Shown here: one piece after another, positions 1 through 7,630 of the stretch
How positions within the stretch are numbered: the stretch's first letter is position 1
Layout of the letters: every line of letters starts with the position of its first letter
Source: Gallibacterium faecale
GTDB taxonomy: Bacteria > Pseudomonadota > Gammaproteobacteria > Enterobacterales > Pasteurellaceae
Length of the DNA stretch: 21,836 nt
Reading direction: 5' to 3'
Assembly: GCF_027920745.1 (NCBI RefSeq)
Contig: NZ_JAQIBB010000070.1
Span: 1 to 21,836, forward strand
Notes under the pieces: model-generated
Database searches by the model: none
What the model was told of the DNA's origin: nothing
The model's input: only the letters and a program-made list of their open reading frames with translations
Position numbers and translations under genes: made by a program

Positions 1-71
1 TGATTTCCTTCAATTATAGAAACCCATTCACCATCCTCTCTTTGAACAATATGCGCTTTAGGACTTGTCAT
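1..71 (-). CDS. Small unknown protein, 5' end only
   Basis: An ATG at 71-69 on the minus strand is preceded by a strong AAGGAGG ribosome binding site (about 75-82) with good spacing. The frame stays open for 23 codons to the window edge, beginning MTSPKAHIVQREDGEWVSII. The His-Ile-Val ... Asp-Gly-Glu-Trp pattern loosely recalls small DUF2188-type proteins, but 23 residues are too few to assign a family. It is transcribed away from the window, so only the start and leader can be seen. Function not recognised. Confidence 0.55.
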   Translation of the reverse strand, partial: MTSPKAHIVQREDGEWVSIIEGN

Positions 72-172
72 GTTGCCTCCTTTTTTAAGATAAATAATTT
101 TATATACGATCAACAACAAACTGATCTGATCAAATTATACACAAAAATAAACTATATTCAAATATTTATATT

Positions 173-311
173 GAAAAGCCAATGAATATAAAAATTCCCT
201 AATAAAAGGGGCTCTATTTCTTAATAATTAAATTTTTATTATTTAAAATTTTCAATATAATTGCAGATGCAGCTACCATCGCGTAGCTGGGTGTTGAAAC
301 ATTGGCTTTTC
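173..311. repeat. Inverted repeat pair bounding a 139-bp AT-rich segment
   Basis: The arms GAAAAGCCAATG (173-184) and CATTGGCTTTTC (300-311) are perfect 12-bp complements, and both outer flanks are TA-rich. A smaller stem with a 6-base loop (270-289) sits inside. This could be a short non-autonomous element remnant, a structured RNA, or chance. No transposase gene or target duplication could be recognised. Confidence 0.4.
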
Positions 312-360
312 TATATACAATATAGTAAAAAAGCAGCCACCTATTTGTGTGGCTGAGTAA

Positions 361-386
361 AAAATGCGGTACTCGCCGCATTTTTT
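361..386 (-). terminator. uvrA terminator (can work in both directions)
   Basis: The stem AAAATGCGG (361-369) pairs with CCGCATTTT (376-384) around a 6-base loop. It is followed by a T run in either direction and lies 8 bases beyond the uvrA stop codon. Confidence 0.75.
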
Positions 387-393
387 AATTAAA

Positions 394-3225
394 TTACTTT
401 CTTGCCAGAATTGGTTTTAAGAAACGTGCAGTGTGAGAGCCTTCCACTTCCGCAACCTGTTCAGGCGTACCCGTTGCGATAATCTGTCCGCCACCGCTAC
501 CACCTTCAGGACCAAGATCAACAATCCAGTCAGCCGTTTTGATAACATCTAGATTATGCTCAATCACAACAATAGTATTACCCTGATCACGTAAACGATG
601 TAATACCTCAAGTAATTGCTTAATATCCGCAAAATGAAGCCCTGTGGTTGGTTCATCTAAAATATAAAGCGTCTTACCTGTATCACGTTTTGATAATTCA
701 GACGCTAATTTTACCCGCTGTGCTTCACCACCTGATAACGTAGTCGATGCCTGTCCCAAACGAATATAAGACAAACCAACATCAATTAACGTTTGCAATT
801 TACGTGCAATCATTGGAATTGCATCAAAAAACTCTCGTGCTTCTTCAACTGTCATTTCCAACACTTGATGAATGGTCTTTCCTTTATAGCGAATTTCCAA
901 TGTTTCTCGGTTATAGCGTTTTCCTTTACAGTGATCACAAGGCACATAAATATCTGGTAGAAAATGCATCTCGACCTTAATCACCCCATCACCCTGACAC
1001 GCTTCGCAACGTCCGCCACGCACATTAAAACTAAAGCGTCCCGGATTATATCCTCTCGCCCGTGCTTCTGGCACACCGGCAAATAATTCCCGAATTGGCG
1101 TAAATACCCCAGTATAAGTCGCCGGATTAGAACGCGGTGTACGACCGATTGGACTTTGATCAATATCGATAACTTTATCAAAAAACTCTAGCCCCTCAAT
1201 CCGCTCAAACGGTGCGTGCTGTTGGTTTTCCGCTCGATTTAACGCATTTTGTGCAATTGGGAATAAGGTATCATTAATCAATGTTGATTTACCTGACCCA
1301 GATACTCCAGTAATACAAGTAAATAATCCTACTGGAATTTCCAAATTAGCTGATTTTAAGTTATTACCTGTTGCTCCAAATAACTTCAACATCCGTTCCG
1401 GATCCATTGCTGTTCTTTGTGCGGGAATTTCAATTTTTTCTTTGCCGGACAAGAAGCGACCTGTTAGTGAATTCGGATCCTGCATAATTTCTTGAGCTGT
1501 CCCTTGTGCAACCACAGAACCGCCATGTACACCTGCACCTGGCCCAATATCAATAATATGATCTGCCGTTAAAATCGCATCTTCATCATGCTCAACCACA
1601 ATCACCGTATTACCTAAATTTCGTAAATGTAATAAGGTATTCAATAAACGCTCATTATCTCGTTGATGCAAGCCAATCGAAGGTTCGTCTAGTACATACA
1701 TTACCCCAACTAACCCTGCACCAATTTGACTTGCTAAACGAATTCGCTGCGCTTCACCGCCAGATAAGGTTTCTGCAGAACGAGAGAGCGAAAGATATTC
1801 CAACCCAACATTCACTAAAAATTGCAAACGTTCTTTAATTTCTTTCAGAATTTTTTCGGCAATTTTCGCTTTTTGCCCCTCAAAATTTAATTGCTCAAAA
1901 TAGCGTAATGCATCGCCAATACTCATCTCTGAAATTTGCGGTAAGGTCGTATCACCAATAAACACATGGCGTGCTTCTTCTTTTAAACGAGACCCATGAC
2001 AATCCTGACATGGACGATCGCTAATATATTTCGCAAGCTCCTCACGTACTGACATAGATTCAGTTTCTTTATAACGGCGTGCCATATTATTCAGCACCCC
2101 TTCAAATGGGTGATGACGCACGACTACATCCCCACGATCATTCACATATTGGAATTCAATTTCCTCTTTTCCAGAACCATTTAATACTAGCTCTTGAATC
2201 TTGCGTGGTAACTCTTCAAATGGGCTTTCAATATCAAAATGATAATGACGAGCCAATGACGTTAGCATTTGATAATAATAGAAGTTGCGTCGATCCCAAC
2301 CTCGAATTGCCCCACCAGCCAATGATAAACTTGGATTTTGTACTACACGTTTTTCATCAAAATATTGTTGAATCCCTAATCCATCACACGTTGGACACGC
2401 CCCTGCGGGGTTATTAAACGAGAACATTCTTGGTTCAAGTTCAGGCACAGAATAGCCACAATGCGGACAAGCAAAATTCGCTGAGAATACCAACTCCTCA
2501 GCAGCAGGATTATCCATATCAGCAATAACAACAATACCACCAGATAACTCTAATGCCGTTTCTAATGATTCCGCTAAACGGGTGGCTAAATCAGCACGAA
2601 TTTTGAAACGATCCACCACCACTTCAATCGTATGTTTCTTTTGTAACTCTAATTTTGGCGGATCAGATAAATCACAAATCTCACCATCAATTCTTGCCCG
2701 AATATAACCTTGTGCGGCAATCCCATCTAATAATTTTGTATGTTCCCCTTTACGCCCTTTCACTACTGGCGCAAGTAACATCATACGACTGCCTTCAGGT
2801 AACGCTAATACCTGATCCACTATCTGACTTATCGTTTGTGCGGTTAATGGCGTATTATGAGTTGGGCAGCGTGGTTCCCCCACGCGTGCAAATAATAAAC
2901 GCAGATAGTCATAAACTTCGGTAATCGTTCCTACTGTTGAACGCGGATTATGTGACGTTGATTTTTGCTCAATAGAAATAGCAGGTGATAAGCCCTCAAT
3001 ATGATCAACATCGGGCTTTTCCATTAATGATAAAAACTGTCGAGCATATGCAGATAAGGATTCAACATAACGGCGTTGTCCTTCTGCATACAACGTGTCA
3101 AATGCTAATGATGATTTTCCTGATCCTGATAATCCAGTAATCACAACTAATTTATTACGTGGAATTGTCAGATTAATATTCTTTAGATTATGGGTTCTTG
3201 CACCCCTAATTTCGATATTGTCCAT
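394..3225 (-). CDS. uvrA: UvrA, excinuclease ABC subunit A
   Basis: Damage-recognition ATPase of nucleotide excision repair; it loads UvrB onto lesions in the cytoplasm. The 943-residue length is close to E. coli UvrA (940). Visible motifs are Walker A GLSGSGKSS at residues 31-39, the first zinc module (CPHC ... CPTC), ABC signature LSGGEAQRIRLAS with VLDEPSIGL, a second Walker A GVSGSGKST, a second zinc module (CEAC ... CDHC), and a second LSGGEAQRVKLAS with ILDEPTTGL. I chose the ATG at 3225 (MDNIEIRGARTHNL), which matches the family N-terminus; a TTG four codons upstream lacks support. No strong Shine-Dalgarno is visible. The promoter (-35 TTGCAC, -10 GATAAT, 17-bp spacer) overlaps a LexA box, so SOS control is expected. 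In gamma-proteobacteria ssb is normally the divergent neighbour; here about 7.7 kb intervenes. Confidence 0.97.
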   Translation of the reverse strand: MDNIEIRGARTHNLKNINLTIPRNKLVVITGLSGSGKSSLAFDTLYAEGQRRYVESLSAYARQFLSLMEKPDVDHIEGLSPAISIEQKSTSHNPRSTVGTITEVYDYLRLLFARVGEPRCPTHNTPLTAQTISQIVDQVLALPEGSRMMLLAPVVKGRKGEHTKLLDGIAAQGYIRARIDGEICDLSDPPKLELQKKHTIEVVVDRFKIRADLATRLAESLETALELSGGIVVIADMDNPAAEELVFSANFACPHCGYSVPELEPRMFSFNNPAGACPTCDGLGIQQYFDEKRVVQNPSLSLAGGAIRGWDRRNFYYYQMLTSLARHYHFDIESPFEELPRKIQELVLNGSGKEEIEFQYVNDRGDVVVRHHPFEGVLNNMARRYKETESMSVREELAKYISDRPCQDCHGSRLKEEARHVFIGDTTLPQISEMSIGDALRYFEQLNFEGQKAKIAEKILKEIKERLQFLVNVGLEYLSLSRSAETLSGGEAQRIRLASQIGAGLVGVMYVLDEPSIGLHQRDNERLLNTLLHLRNLGNTVIVVEHDEDAILTADHIIDIGPGAGVHGGSVVAQGTAQEIMQDPNSLTGRFLSGKEKIEIPAQRTAMDPERMLKLFGATGNNLKSANLEIPVGLFTCITGVSGSGKSTLINDTLFPIAQNALNRAENQQHAPFERIEGLEFFDKVIDIDQSPIGRTPRSNPATYTGVFTPIRELFAGVPEARARGYNPGRFSFNVRGGRCEACQGDGVIKVEMHFLPDIYVPCDHCKGKRYNRETLEIRYKGKTIHQVLEMTVEEAREFFDAIPMIARKLQTLIDVGLSYIRLGQASTTLSGGEAQRVKLASELSKRDTGKTLYILDEPTTGLHFADIKQLLEVLHRLRDQGNTIVVIEHNLDVIKTADWIVDLGPEGGSGGGQIIATGTPEQVAEVEGSHTARFLKPILARK

Positions 3226-3257
3226 ATGCTGCAACAAAAAAATGAAAAAACTCGACG

Positions 3258-3286
3258 ATTATCGCAAAATCAAAAAAACTGTGCAA
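3258..3286 (-). promoter_or_regulatory. uvrA promoter
   Basis: On the minus strand, -35 TTGCAC (3286-3281) and -10 GATAAT (3263-3258) are separated by exactly 17 bases. The -35 lies inside the LexA box at 3279-3294, which is the normal geometry for SOS repression. Confidence 0.7.
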
Positions 3287-3297
3287 ATATCCAGTAT
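3262..3297. repeat. 36-bp direct repeat, copy A (left edge of insertion)
   Basis: Identical base for base to 10924-10959 over 36 positions, in the same orientation. Weaker similarity continues outward on the uvrA side (CTCGAC at 3251-3256 matches 10913-10918). It contains a complete LexA box and the uvrA -35. The two copies bound the gene block that separates uvrA from ssb. Confidence 0.93.
3279..3294. promoter_or_regulatory. LexA (SOS) box, uvrA side
   Basis: CTGTGCAAATATCCAG fits the CTG-N10-CAG LexA operator of gamma-proteobacteria. It overlaps the uvrA promoter, and the same 16 bases recur at 10941-10956 before ssb. Confidence 0.8.
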
Positions 3298-3473
3298 ATC
3301 TCTATTGAATTCATCTTCTTTTAAACCTTTCAAAGCACCACAAAACAAAAATAGATAAACTCCACATAAAATACAAAAAATTTAAATAAAATATAATAAA
3401 TTAGAAAATAATTATTATTTTATCTATAAGATATGCTAATACATTAGATAAGAAATCAATATTTGTCATTTAT

Positions 3474-3518
3474 TCTCCTCCACGACATGATAAGTCTAAC
3501 CCTAACACTCCAAGGAGA
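3474..3518 (+). promoter_or_regulatory. Possible stem covering the ribosome binding site
   Basis: TCTCCT (3474-3479) can pair with AGGAGA (3513-3518), the Shine-Dalgarno of the binding-protein gene, across a loop of about 33 bases. It could mask the site. The stem is only 6 bp, and I see no known riboswitch consensus around it. Confidence 0.25.
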
Positions 3519-3523
3519 GCACT

Positions 3524-4369
3524 ATGAAAACTTTATCATTCTTAAAAACCAGTATTGCCTTAACCTGTGTCTCTATCAGCTGTCTAGCACAAGCAGATTT
3601 ATTAGATGATATTAAGGCAAGAGGCGAAATTGTTATCGCTACTGAAGCGCGTTATACCCCATTTGAAATGCTAGAAAACGGCAAGATTGTGGGCTATGGC
3701 AAAGATATTTTGGATGAAATTATGAAAGATCTTCCGGGTGTTAAATTGAAACAATTAGATCTTCCCTTACAAGGTATTTTAGCTGGATTAAGTGCCAAAC
3801 GTTATGATTTTGTCGCTACCTCTTTAACTATTACTAAAGCTCGTGCTGCAAACTATGCCTTTACCTACCCGATTTCTACCGCAAGTGTTGCTATCTTAAA
3901 ACGAAAAGGCGATGACAGCATTAAATCACCATTAGATATGGTTGGAAAAATTGCAGGAACTCAAGCTGGTTCACCACAAGTTGATATTTTGAAAGATTAT
4001 GCTGAAAAAACACTTATTCCAAAAACAGGTAAATCAGTAAAAGGAATTCAAGAGTTTACAGATTATAACGAGGCTTATGCCGCATTAGCCGCTCATCGCG
4101 TAGATTTTGTACCCCAAGCTATTCCAAATTTAGCACCTGTTGTCAAAGAACGCCCTGAACTCTTTGAAATAGTTCAACCACCTTTTGGTCCAGATACTTA
4201 CTATGCTTGGGCTGGTCGTAAAGATGCTGATTCTGCTCGTTTAGTACAATTTTTCAGCGACGAAATAGAAAAACTACATAAAAGTGGCAAGTTAGCCGAA
4301 TTACAAAAAAAATGGTTTGGCTTCACTATGGATATTCCAACAGGTTATGTTCCTGAACCTGCACAATAA
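3524..4369 (+). CDS. Family-3 periplasmic solute-binding protein, predicted guanidino-acid binder
   Basis: Periplasmic receptor of the ABC importer encoded just downstream. Residues 1-24 form a Sec signal peptide (basic start, hydrophobic core, cleavage near LAQA/D). The mature part has the two-lobed SBP_bac_3 fold (start GEIVIATEARYTPFE, end KWFGF). Arg107 in LTITKAR aligns with the ligand-carboxylate Arg of LAO/GlnH-type proteins. The Asp that holds the alpha-ammonium group (LAO Asp161, in GRLDAALQDE) aligns with Ala199 in HRVDFVPQAIP. Loss of that Asp suggests a ligand without a free alpha-amine. The ATG follows AAGGAGAGC with good spacing. It is the first gene of a five-gene operon with a ureohydrolase, two permeases and an ATPase. 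The family call is firm; the ligand is inferred from this residue and from the nearby creatinase. Confidence 0.88.
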   Translation: MKTLSFLKTSIALTCVSISCLAQADLLDDIKARGEIVIATEARYTPFEMLENGKIVGYGKDILDEIMKDLPGVKLKQLDLPLQGILAGLSAKRYDFVATSLTITKARAANYAFTYPISTASVAILKRKGDDSIKSPLDMVGKIAGTQAGSPQVDILKDYAEKTLIPKTGKSVKGIQEFTDYNEAYAALAAHRVDFVPQAIPNLAPVVKERPELFEIVQPPFGPDTYYAWAGRKDADSARLVQFFSDEIEKLHKSGKLAELQKKWFGFTMDIPTGYVPEPAQ

Positions 4370-4406
4370 AAGTTACTTTAGTTTATTGTATTAATAGGAG
4401 TTGATT

Positions 4407-5375
4407 ATGGCGAATCAATATGAACATGGTAATTTGAATCTTCCTTTTGTTGGTCATTGTAGCTTTGCTAAAAAACCAATTGTTACAGATTGGAATAACT
4501 TTACAGCTGATTTTGCTATTTTAGGTATCCCTTATGATATGGGATGTCAATATCGCTCTGGGGCCCGATTCGGGCCTCGGGGTATTCGTCAAGCCTCAAC
4601 ACTATTCGCTTTTGGACATAATGGTGCCTATGACTATGAAAAGGACATTCTTTTCCTAGCAGAAGATGAAGTTTCCATTGTTGATTTAGGCGACGTAGAT
4701 ATTATTCATACTGACTCTGTGACTAGTATGAAAAATGCTGAAACAGCAGTCAGAAAAATCCTTCAACAAAATGCAATACCTATCATACTTGGTGGTGATC
4801 ATGCTATTACAGCAGCAACCATTGCTGCTTTTGATAAATATGATGACATCCATGTCTTACAAATTGATGCACACTTAGATTTTGTCGATGAACGACATGG
4901 TGTACGTTATGGACATGGTAATTGTATGAGAAGAGCGAGTGAAATGAAGCATATATCAGGTTTAACCCAAGTAGGTATCCGCAATGTTTCTTCTTCTAAC
5001 CAGCAAGATTATTATGATGCACAACAAGCCGGTTCTCATATTTTTTCTGTACGCCAATATAGGAAATTAGGACTACAAACTATTCTAGAGACAATTCCCG
5101 CTGGAAAATGTCTCTATGTGTCGATTGATATTGATAACTTCGATCCTTCTATTGCCCCCGGTATGGGTACACCTAGCCATGGTGGATTCACCTATTATGA
5201 AGTATTAGAACTACTCGAAGCCGTAAGCAAACAAAATCATATTGTCGGAGTAGATTTATGTGAAGTGGCGCCACCTTACGATCCTAGTGAAATCACAGCT
5301 ACACTTGCCGCACAACTTTTATTGAATTTTATAGGATATATACATCACTATAAAAAACCGCATTTTTCAGTCTAA
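4407..5375 (+). CDS. Ureohydrolase (agmatinase/guanidino-acid hydrolase family)
   Basis: Binuclear-manganese hydrolase that should release urea from a guanidino compound. All metal-ligand motifs are present: GGDH (His132), DAHLD (Asp154, His156, Asp158) and SIDIDNFDPSIAPG (Asp241, Asp243), with Glu286 in LCEVAPPYDPSE. The 322-residue length fits the agmatinase-like branch (agmatinase, guanidinobutyrase, guanidinopropionase, guanidine hydrolase) more than classical arginase. I chose the ATG at 4407 because TAGGAG lies 6 bases upstream; the in-frame TTG at 4401 abuts that site. It sits inside an ABC-importer operon and opposite a creatinase, so guanidinoacetate or another guanidino acid is a plausible substrate. 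The substrate cannot be read from the sequence. Agmatinase itself is a less likely name, since no other polyamine gene is present. Confidence 0.88.
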   Translation: MANQYEHGNLNLPFVGHCSFAKKPIVTDWNNFTADFAILGIPYDMGCQYRSGARFGPRGIRQASTLFAFGHNGAYDYEKDILFLAEDEVSIVDLGDVDIIHTDSVTSMKNAETAVRKILQQNAIPIILGGDHAITAATIAAFDKYDDIHVLQIDAHLDFVDERHGVRYGHGNCMRRASEMKHISGLTQVGIRNVSSSNQQDYYDAQQAGSHIFSVRQYRKLGLQTILETIPAGKCLYVSIDIDNFDPSIAPGMGTPSHGGFTYYEVLELLEAVSKQNHIVGVDLCEVAPPYDPSEITATLAAQLLLNFIGYIHHYKKPHFSV

Positions 5376-5391
5376 ATTAAAGGAGGTGACA

Positions 5392-6042
5392 ATGTTTGAT
5401 ATTAGTATTGTCTTTAACAACATTACACCTTTACTACAAGGATTATGGACAACTGCATGGATATCTTTTTTATCTATTTTTTGTGGATTCTTGCTAGGAT
5501 TAGGGCTTTATTCTTTACGAAAATCAACTTATGTTTTCTTTAGTTGTATGACTAAAAGTTATATTAGTTTTTTTCGAGGTACTCCATTACTAGTACAATT
5601 AGCTATTGTTTTTTATTTTTTACCTTTAATCAATATCGATATTCCGCCTCTACTCGCAGCAATTATTACACTCAGTATGAACACTGCCGCATTTCAAGCG
5701 GAAATTTTACGAGGTGGTTTTAATGCTATTTCAAAAACACAAGATGAAAGTTGTTGGGTATTTGGCTTTTCTCCGGTTCAAGCTTTCTTTTATATTAAAT
5801 TACCCCAAGTAATTAAATCGACTTTACCCGCATTAATCAATGAATCCATTGATATTATTAAAAACTCTTCTCTTATATCTACCATTTCGGTGATGGATTT
5901 AATGCGTATTGTGCAAACGTACTCATCCACAACTTACCGACCTTTAGAGTTTTTTGCTGCCGCAGGCGTACTTTATCTCTGCCTCACATCTATTGTGAAT
6001 CTCTTTGGTTACTATATCGAGAAAAAATTAAATATATATTAA
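5392..6042 (+). CDS. ABC permease, polar amino-acid (HisMQ-type) family, subunit 1
   Basis: Inner-membrane subunit of the importer. Family hallmarks are FRGTPLLVQ at residues 61-69, about five hydrophobic segments, and the cytoplasmic coupling loop near residues 104-126. The usual GQ-x-EAA-x3-G pattern is altered here to TQDESCWVFG, so the EAA motif is degenerate while Glu119 and Gly125 remain. I chose the ATG at 5392, with AGGAGG five bases upstream; an upstream GTG at 5386 overlaps that site and is unlikely. The gene starts 16 bases after the ureohydrolase stop and is followed 13 bases later by the second permease, so it belongs to the same operon. Confidence 0.9.
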   Translation: MFDISIVFNNITPLLQGLWTTAWISFLSIFCGFLLGLGLYSLRKSTYVFFSCMTKSYISFFRGTPLLVQLAIVFYFLPLINIDIPPLLAAIITLSMNTAAFQAEILRGGFNAISKTQDESCWVFGFSPVQAFFYIKLPQVIKSTLPALINESIDIIKNSSLISTISVMDLMRIVQTYSSTTYRPLEFFAAAGVLYLCLTSIVNLFGYYIEKKLNIY

Positions 6043-6055
6043 GAGGATAACCATT

Positions 6056-6700
6056 ATGAACTCTGAATACTTTCTTCTTTTTCTCTCTGGTTTGAAATAT
6101 ACATTACTTGTTTGCTTTGGTGCTTTAATTCTCGGGATTGTAGCAGGCGGCGTCCTATATTTTATTTTAAGCCTAAATAATCAAATTTGCCGTACATTTT
6201 ATCGCCTCTATATTTTAATCTTCCGAGGTACTCCTTTATTGGTTCAAGTTTATCTCGTATTTTATGGTGGCCCTTACATTGGACTAACTTTAACCTCAAT
6301 CGAAGTAGGAATTATCGGTTTAGGTTTGTATGTCTCTGCCTATTTTGCAGAAATATATCGGATTGGTTTTAAGAATATTCCTAAAGGACAAATTGAAAGT
6401 GCGGTTGATCTCGGCTTTTCTAAAACACAAATATTATTTCATATCCAAATTCCACAAATGTTAGGTTTGATCATTCCTCCAATTACCAATCAAACCATTA
6501 TTTTAGTCAAAGAATCCGCCATTTTATCCATTATTACTGTTCCTGAACTAATGACTGCGGCGACCAGAATGGCAACTGAAACCTTTCGAGTAGTAGAACC
6601 ATATCTTACTTTAGCACTTGCTTACTGGTTTATTACATTCTGTGTCAGCAAAGTTGGTATTTGGGCAGAAAGAAAAACCACCCATTATTTAAATTCATAA
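6056..6700 (+). CDS. ABC permease, polar amino-acid (HisMQ-type) family, subunit 2
   Basis: Second membrane subunit, 214 residues, forming a heterodimer with the preceding protein. It has FRGTPLLVQVYLVFYGGP at residues 56-73 and a more canonical coupling loop, KGQIESAVDLGFS (residues 110-122). Several hydrophobic segments span the protein, and the basic C-terminal end is typical. AGAGGA at 6042-6047 provides the ribosome binding site for the ATG at 6056. One exact Haemophilus-type uptake core (AAGTGCGGT, 6397-6405) lies inside the gene. Confidence 0.9.
   Translation: MNSEYFLLFLSGLKYTLLVCFGALILGIVAGGVLYFILSLNNQICRTFYRLYILIFRGTPLLVQVYLVFYGGPYIGLTLTSIEVGIIGLGLYVSAYFAEIYRIGFKNIPKGQIESAVDLGFSKTQILFHIQIPQMLGLIIPPITNQTIILVKESAILSIITVPELMTAATRMATETFRVVEPYLTLALAYWFITFCVSKVGIWAERKTTHYLNS
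6397..6405 (+). other. DNA uptake sequence core
   Basis: AAGTGCGGT, the exact 9-base Haemophilus-type core, lies within permease 2. It is one of only two exact cores I found in the window. Confidence 0.5.
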
Positions 6701-6718
6701 CTATATGAGGGAAGCATT

Positions 6719-7498
6719 ATGTATAGCAACTCAGCAATTCAACTTATTGATCTTCATAAAAGCTATGGTCAAACTGAAGTATTAAAAGGAATTAATTTAT
6801 CCATTGAAAAAGGCGAAGTGATCTGCATTATTGGCGGTTCTGGCTCAGGGAAAAGCACAATGCTTCGTTGCATTAACTTTTTAGAACAATATAACTCAGG
6901 TGAAGTTTTAGTTAACGGACGATTAATTGGCTATGGTTGTGATGAGCTAGGTAATTATATCCCTTTACCTTCTCATATTATTCAAAAAGATCTGCGCGAT
7001 GTTTGTATGGTTTTCCAACAATTTAATCTATGGCCACATTATACTGTATTAGAAAATGTATATAAGCCATTAGTCATTACACAAAAATTGGATAAAAATC
7101 TAGCCAAACAAACTGCTATTCGTATGCTCGAAAAAGTTGGTATGGTACACAGAAAAGATGCCTATCCTTCGCAATTATCCGGAGGGCAACAACAACGTGT
7201 TGCTATCGCACGGGCATTAGCTGTTGAACCTAAAATTATGTTATTTGATGAACCTACGTCAGCACTCGACCCGGAATTAGTTGGTGAAGTATTAAAAGTG
7301 ATGAAATCACTTGCAGAGGACGGAATGACTATGGTGATTGTTACCCATGAAATGGGATTTGCTGCAAATGTTGCAGACAGAGTCATTTTTTTAGCCAATG
7401 GCTTAATCGAAGAACAAGGAACCCCTGATCAAATCTTCAATCACCCTAAATCAGAAAAATTAATTCAATTCCTGAGTGCTTGGCATGAACGTAATTAA
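6719..7498 (+). CDS. ABC transporter ATPase, polar amino-acid (HisP/GlnQ-like) family
   Basis: Cytoplasmic motor of the importer, 259 residues. Walker A GGSGSGKST is at 39-47, the Q-loop FQQFNLWPH near 99-107, signature LSGGQQQR at 153-160, Walker B IMLFDEPTSALDPE at 173-186 and the H-loop His at 210 (VTHEMGF). The stretch around residues 72-90 is the small insertion typical of HisP relatives. The ATG follows GAGGGA by a few bases and lies 18 bases after permease 2. This is the last gene of the plus-strand operon, and a terminator region follows directly. Confidence 0.93.
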   Translation: MYSNSAIQLIDLHKSYGQTEVLKGINLSIEKGEVICIIGGSGSGKSTMLRCINFLEQYNSGEVLVNGRLIGYGCDELGNYIPLPSHIIQKDLRDVCMVFQQFNLWPHYTVLENVYKPLVITQKLDKNLAKQTAIRMLEKVGMVHRKDAYPSQLSGGQQQRVAIARALAVEPKIMLFDEPTSALDPELVGEVLKVMKSLAEDGMTMVIVTHEMGFAANVADRVIFLANGLIEEQGTPDQIFNHPKSEKLIQFLSAWHERN

Positions 7499-7509
7499 GC
7501 ACAGTGACA

Positions 7510-7546
7510 ATCTTGTTTTTATCTGCATTCTAGGTAAAAACAAGAT
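7510..7546 (+). terminator. Hairpin after the ABC operon
   Basis: ATCTTGTTTTTA (7510-7521) and TAAAAACAAGAT (7535-7546) form a 12-bp stem just after the ATPase stop. There is no T run afterwards, so it may act as an mRNA end stabiliser before the stronger hairpin downstream. Confidence 0.45.
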
Positions 7547-7574
7547 ACCTACAACAGAAATAAAATCATAAAAT

Positions 7575-7610
7575 AAAAACCGTTTATCTAAACAAAGGTA
7601 AACGGTTTTT
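7575..7610. terminator. Bidirectional terminator between the two convergent arms
   Basis: AAAAACCGTTTA (7575-7586) pairs perfectly with TAAACGGTTTTT (7599-7610), giving a T run in both directions. It sits between the ATPase (plus) and the EamA gene (minus), so it can end both transcripts. Confidence 0.8.
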
Positions 7611-7630
7611 AACAAAATGGCTCAATAAAC

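Larger units (their letters stand above)
72..393. other. Intergenic region with nested inverted repeats
   Basis: About 320 bases without a gene, very AT-rich. It holds the leader of the small gene at 1-71, a 12-bp perfect inverted repeat (GAAAAGCCAATG at 173-184 and its complement at 300-311), a small hairpin inside it (CAGCTAC 270-276, GTAGCTG 283-289), a second hairpin (334-340 with 349-355, CAGCCAC/GTGGCTG) and the uvrA terminator at 361-386. I see no credible coding frame. Confidence 0.6.

Noticed and set aside
2079..2417. Plus-strand open frame inside uvrA, and similar ones at 747-980 and 2655-2924
   Set aside because: They lie antisense to a strongly conserved gene and have no ribosome site or recognisable protein features.
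3095..3358. Plus-strand open frame across the uvrA start and promoter
   Set aside because: It is antisense to uvrA, crosses the LexA box and direct repeat, and ends in low-complexity sequence.
3238..3523. Guanidine riboswitch before the ABC operon
   Set aside because: I looked for conserved ykkC-type or paired ACGR-loop hairpins and saw none; only a weak stem over the ribosome site remains.
4407..5375. Naming the ureohydrolase speB or rocF
   Set aside because: The fold and metal ligands are shared by several enzymes with different substrates, and the context shows no polyamine or arginine-ornithine pathway.
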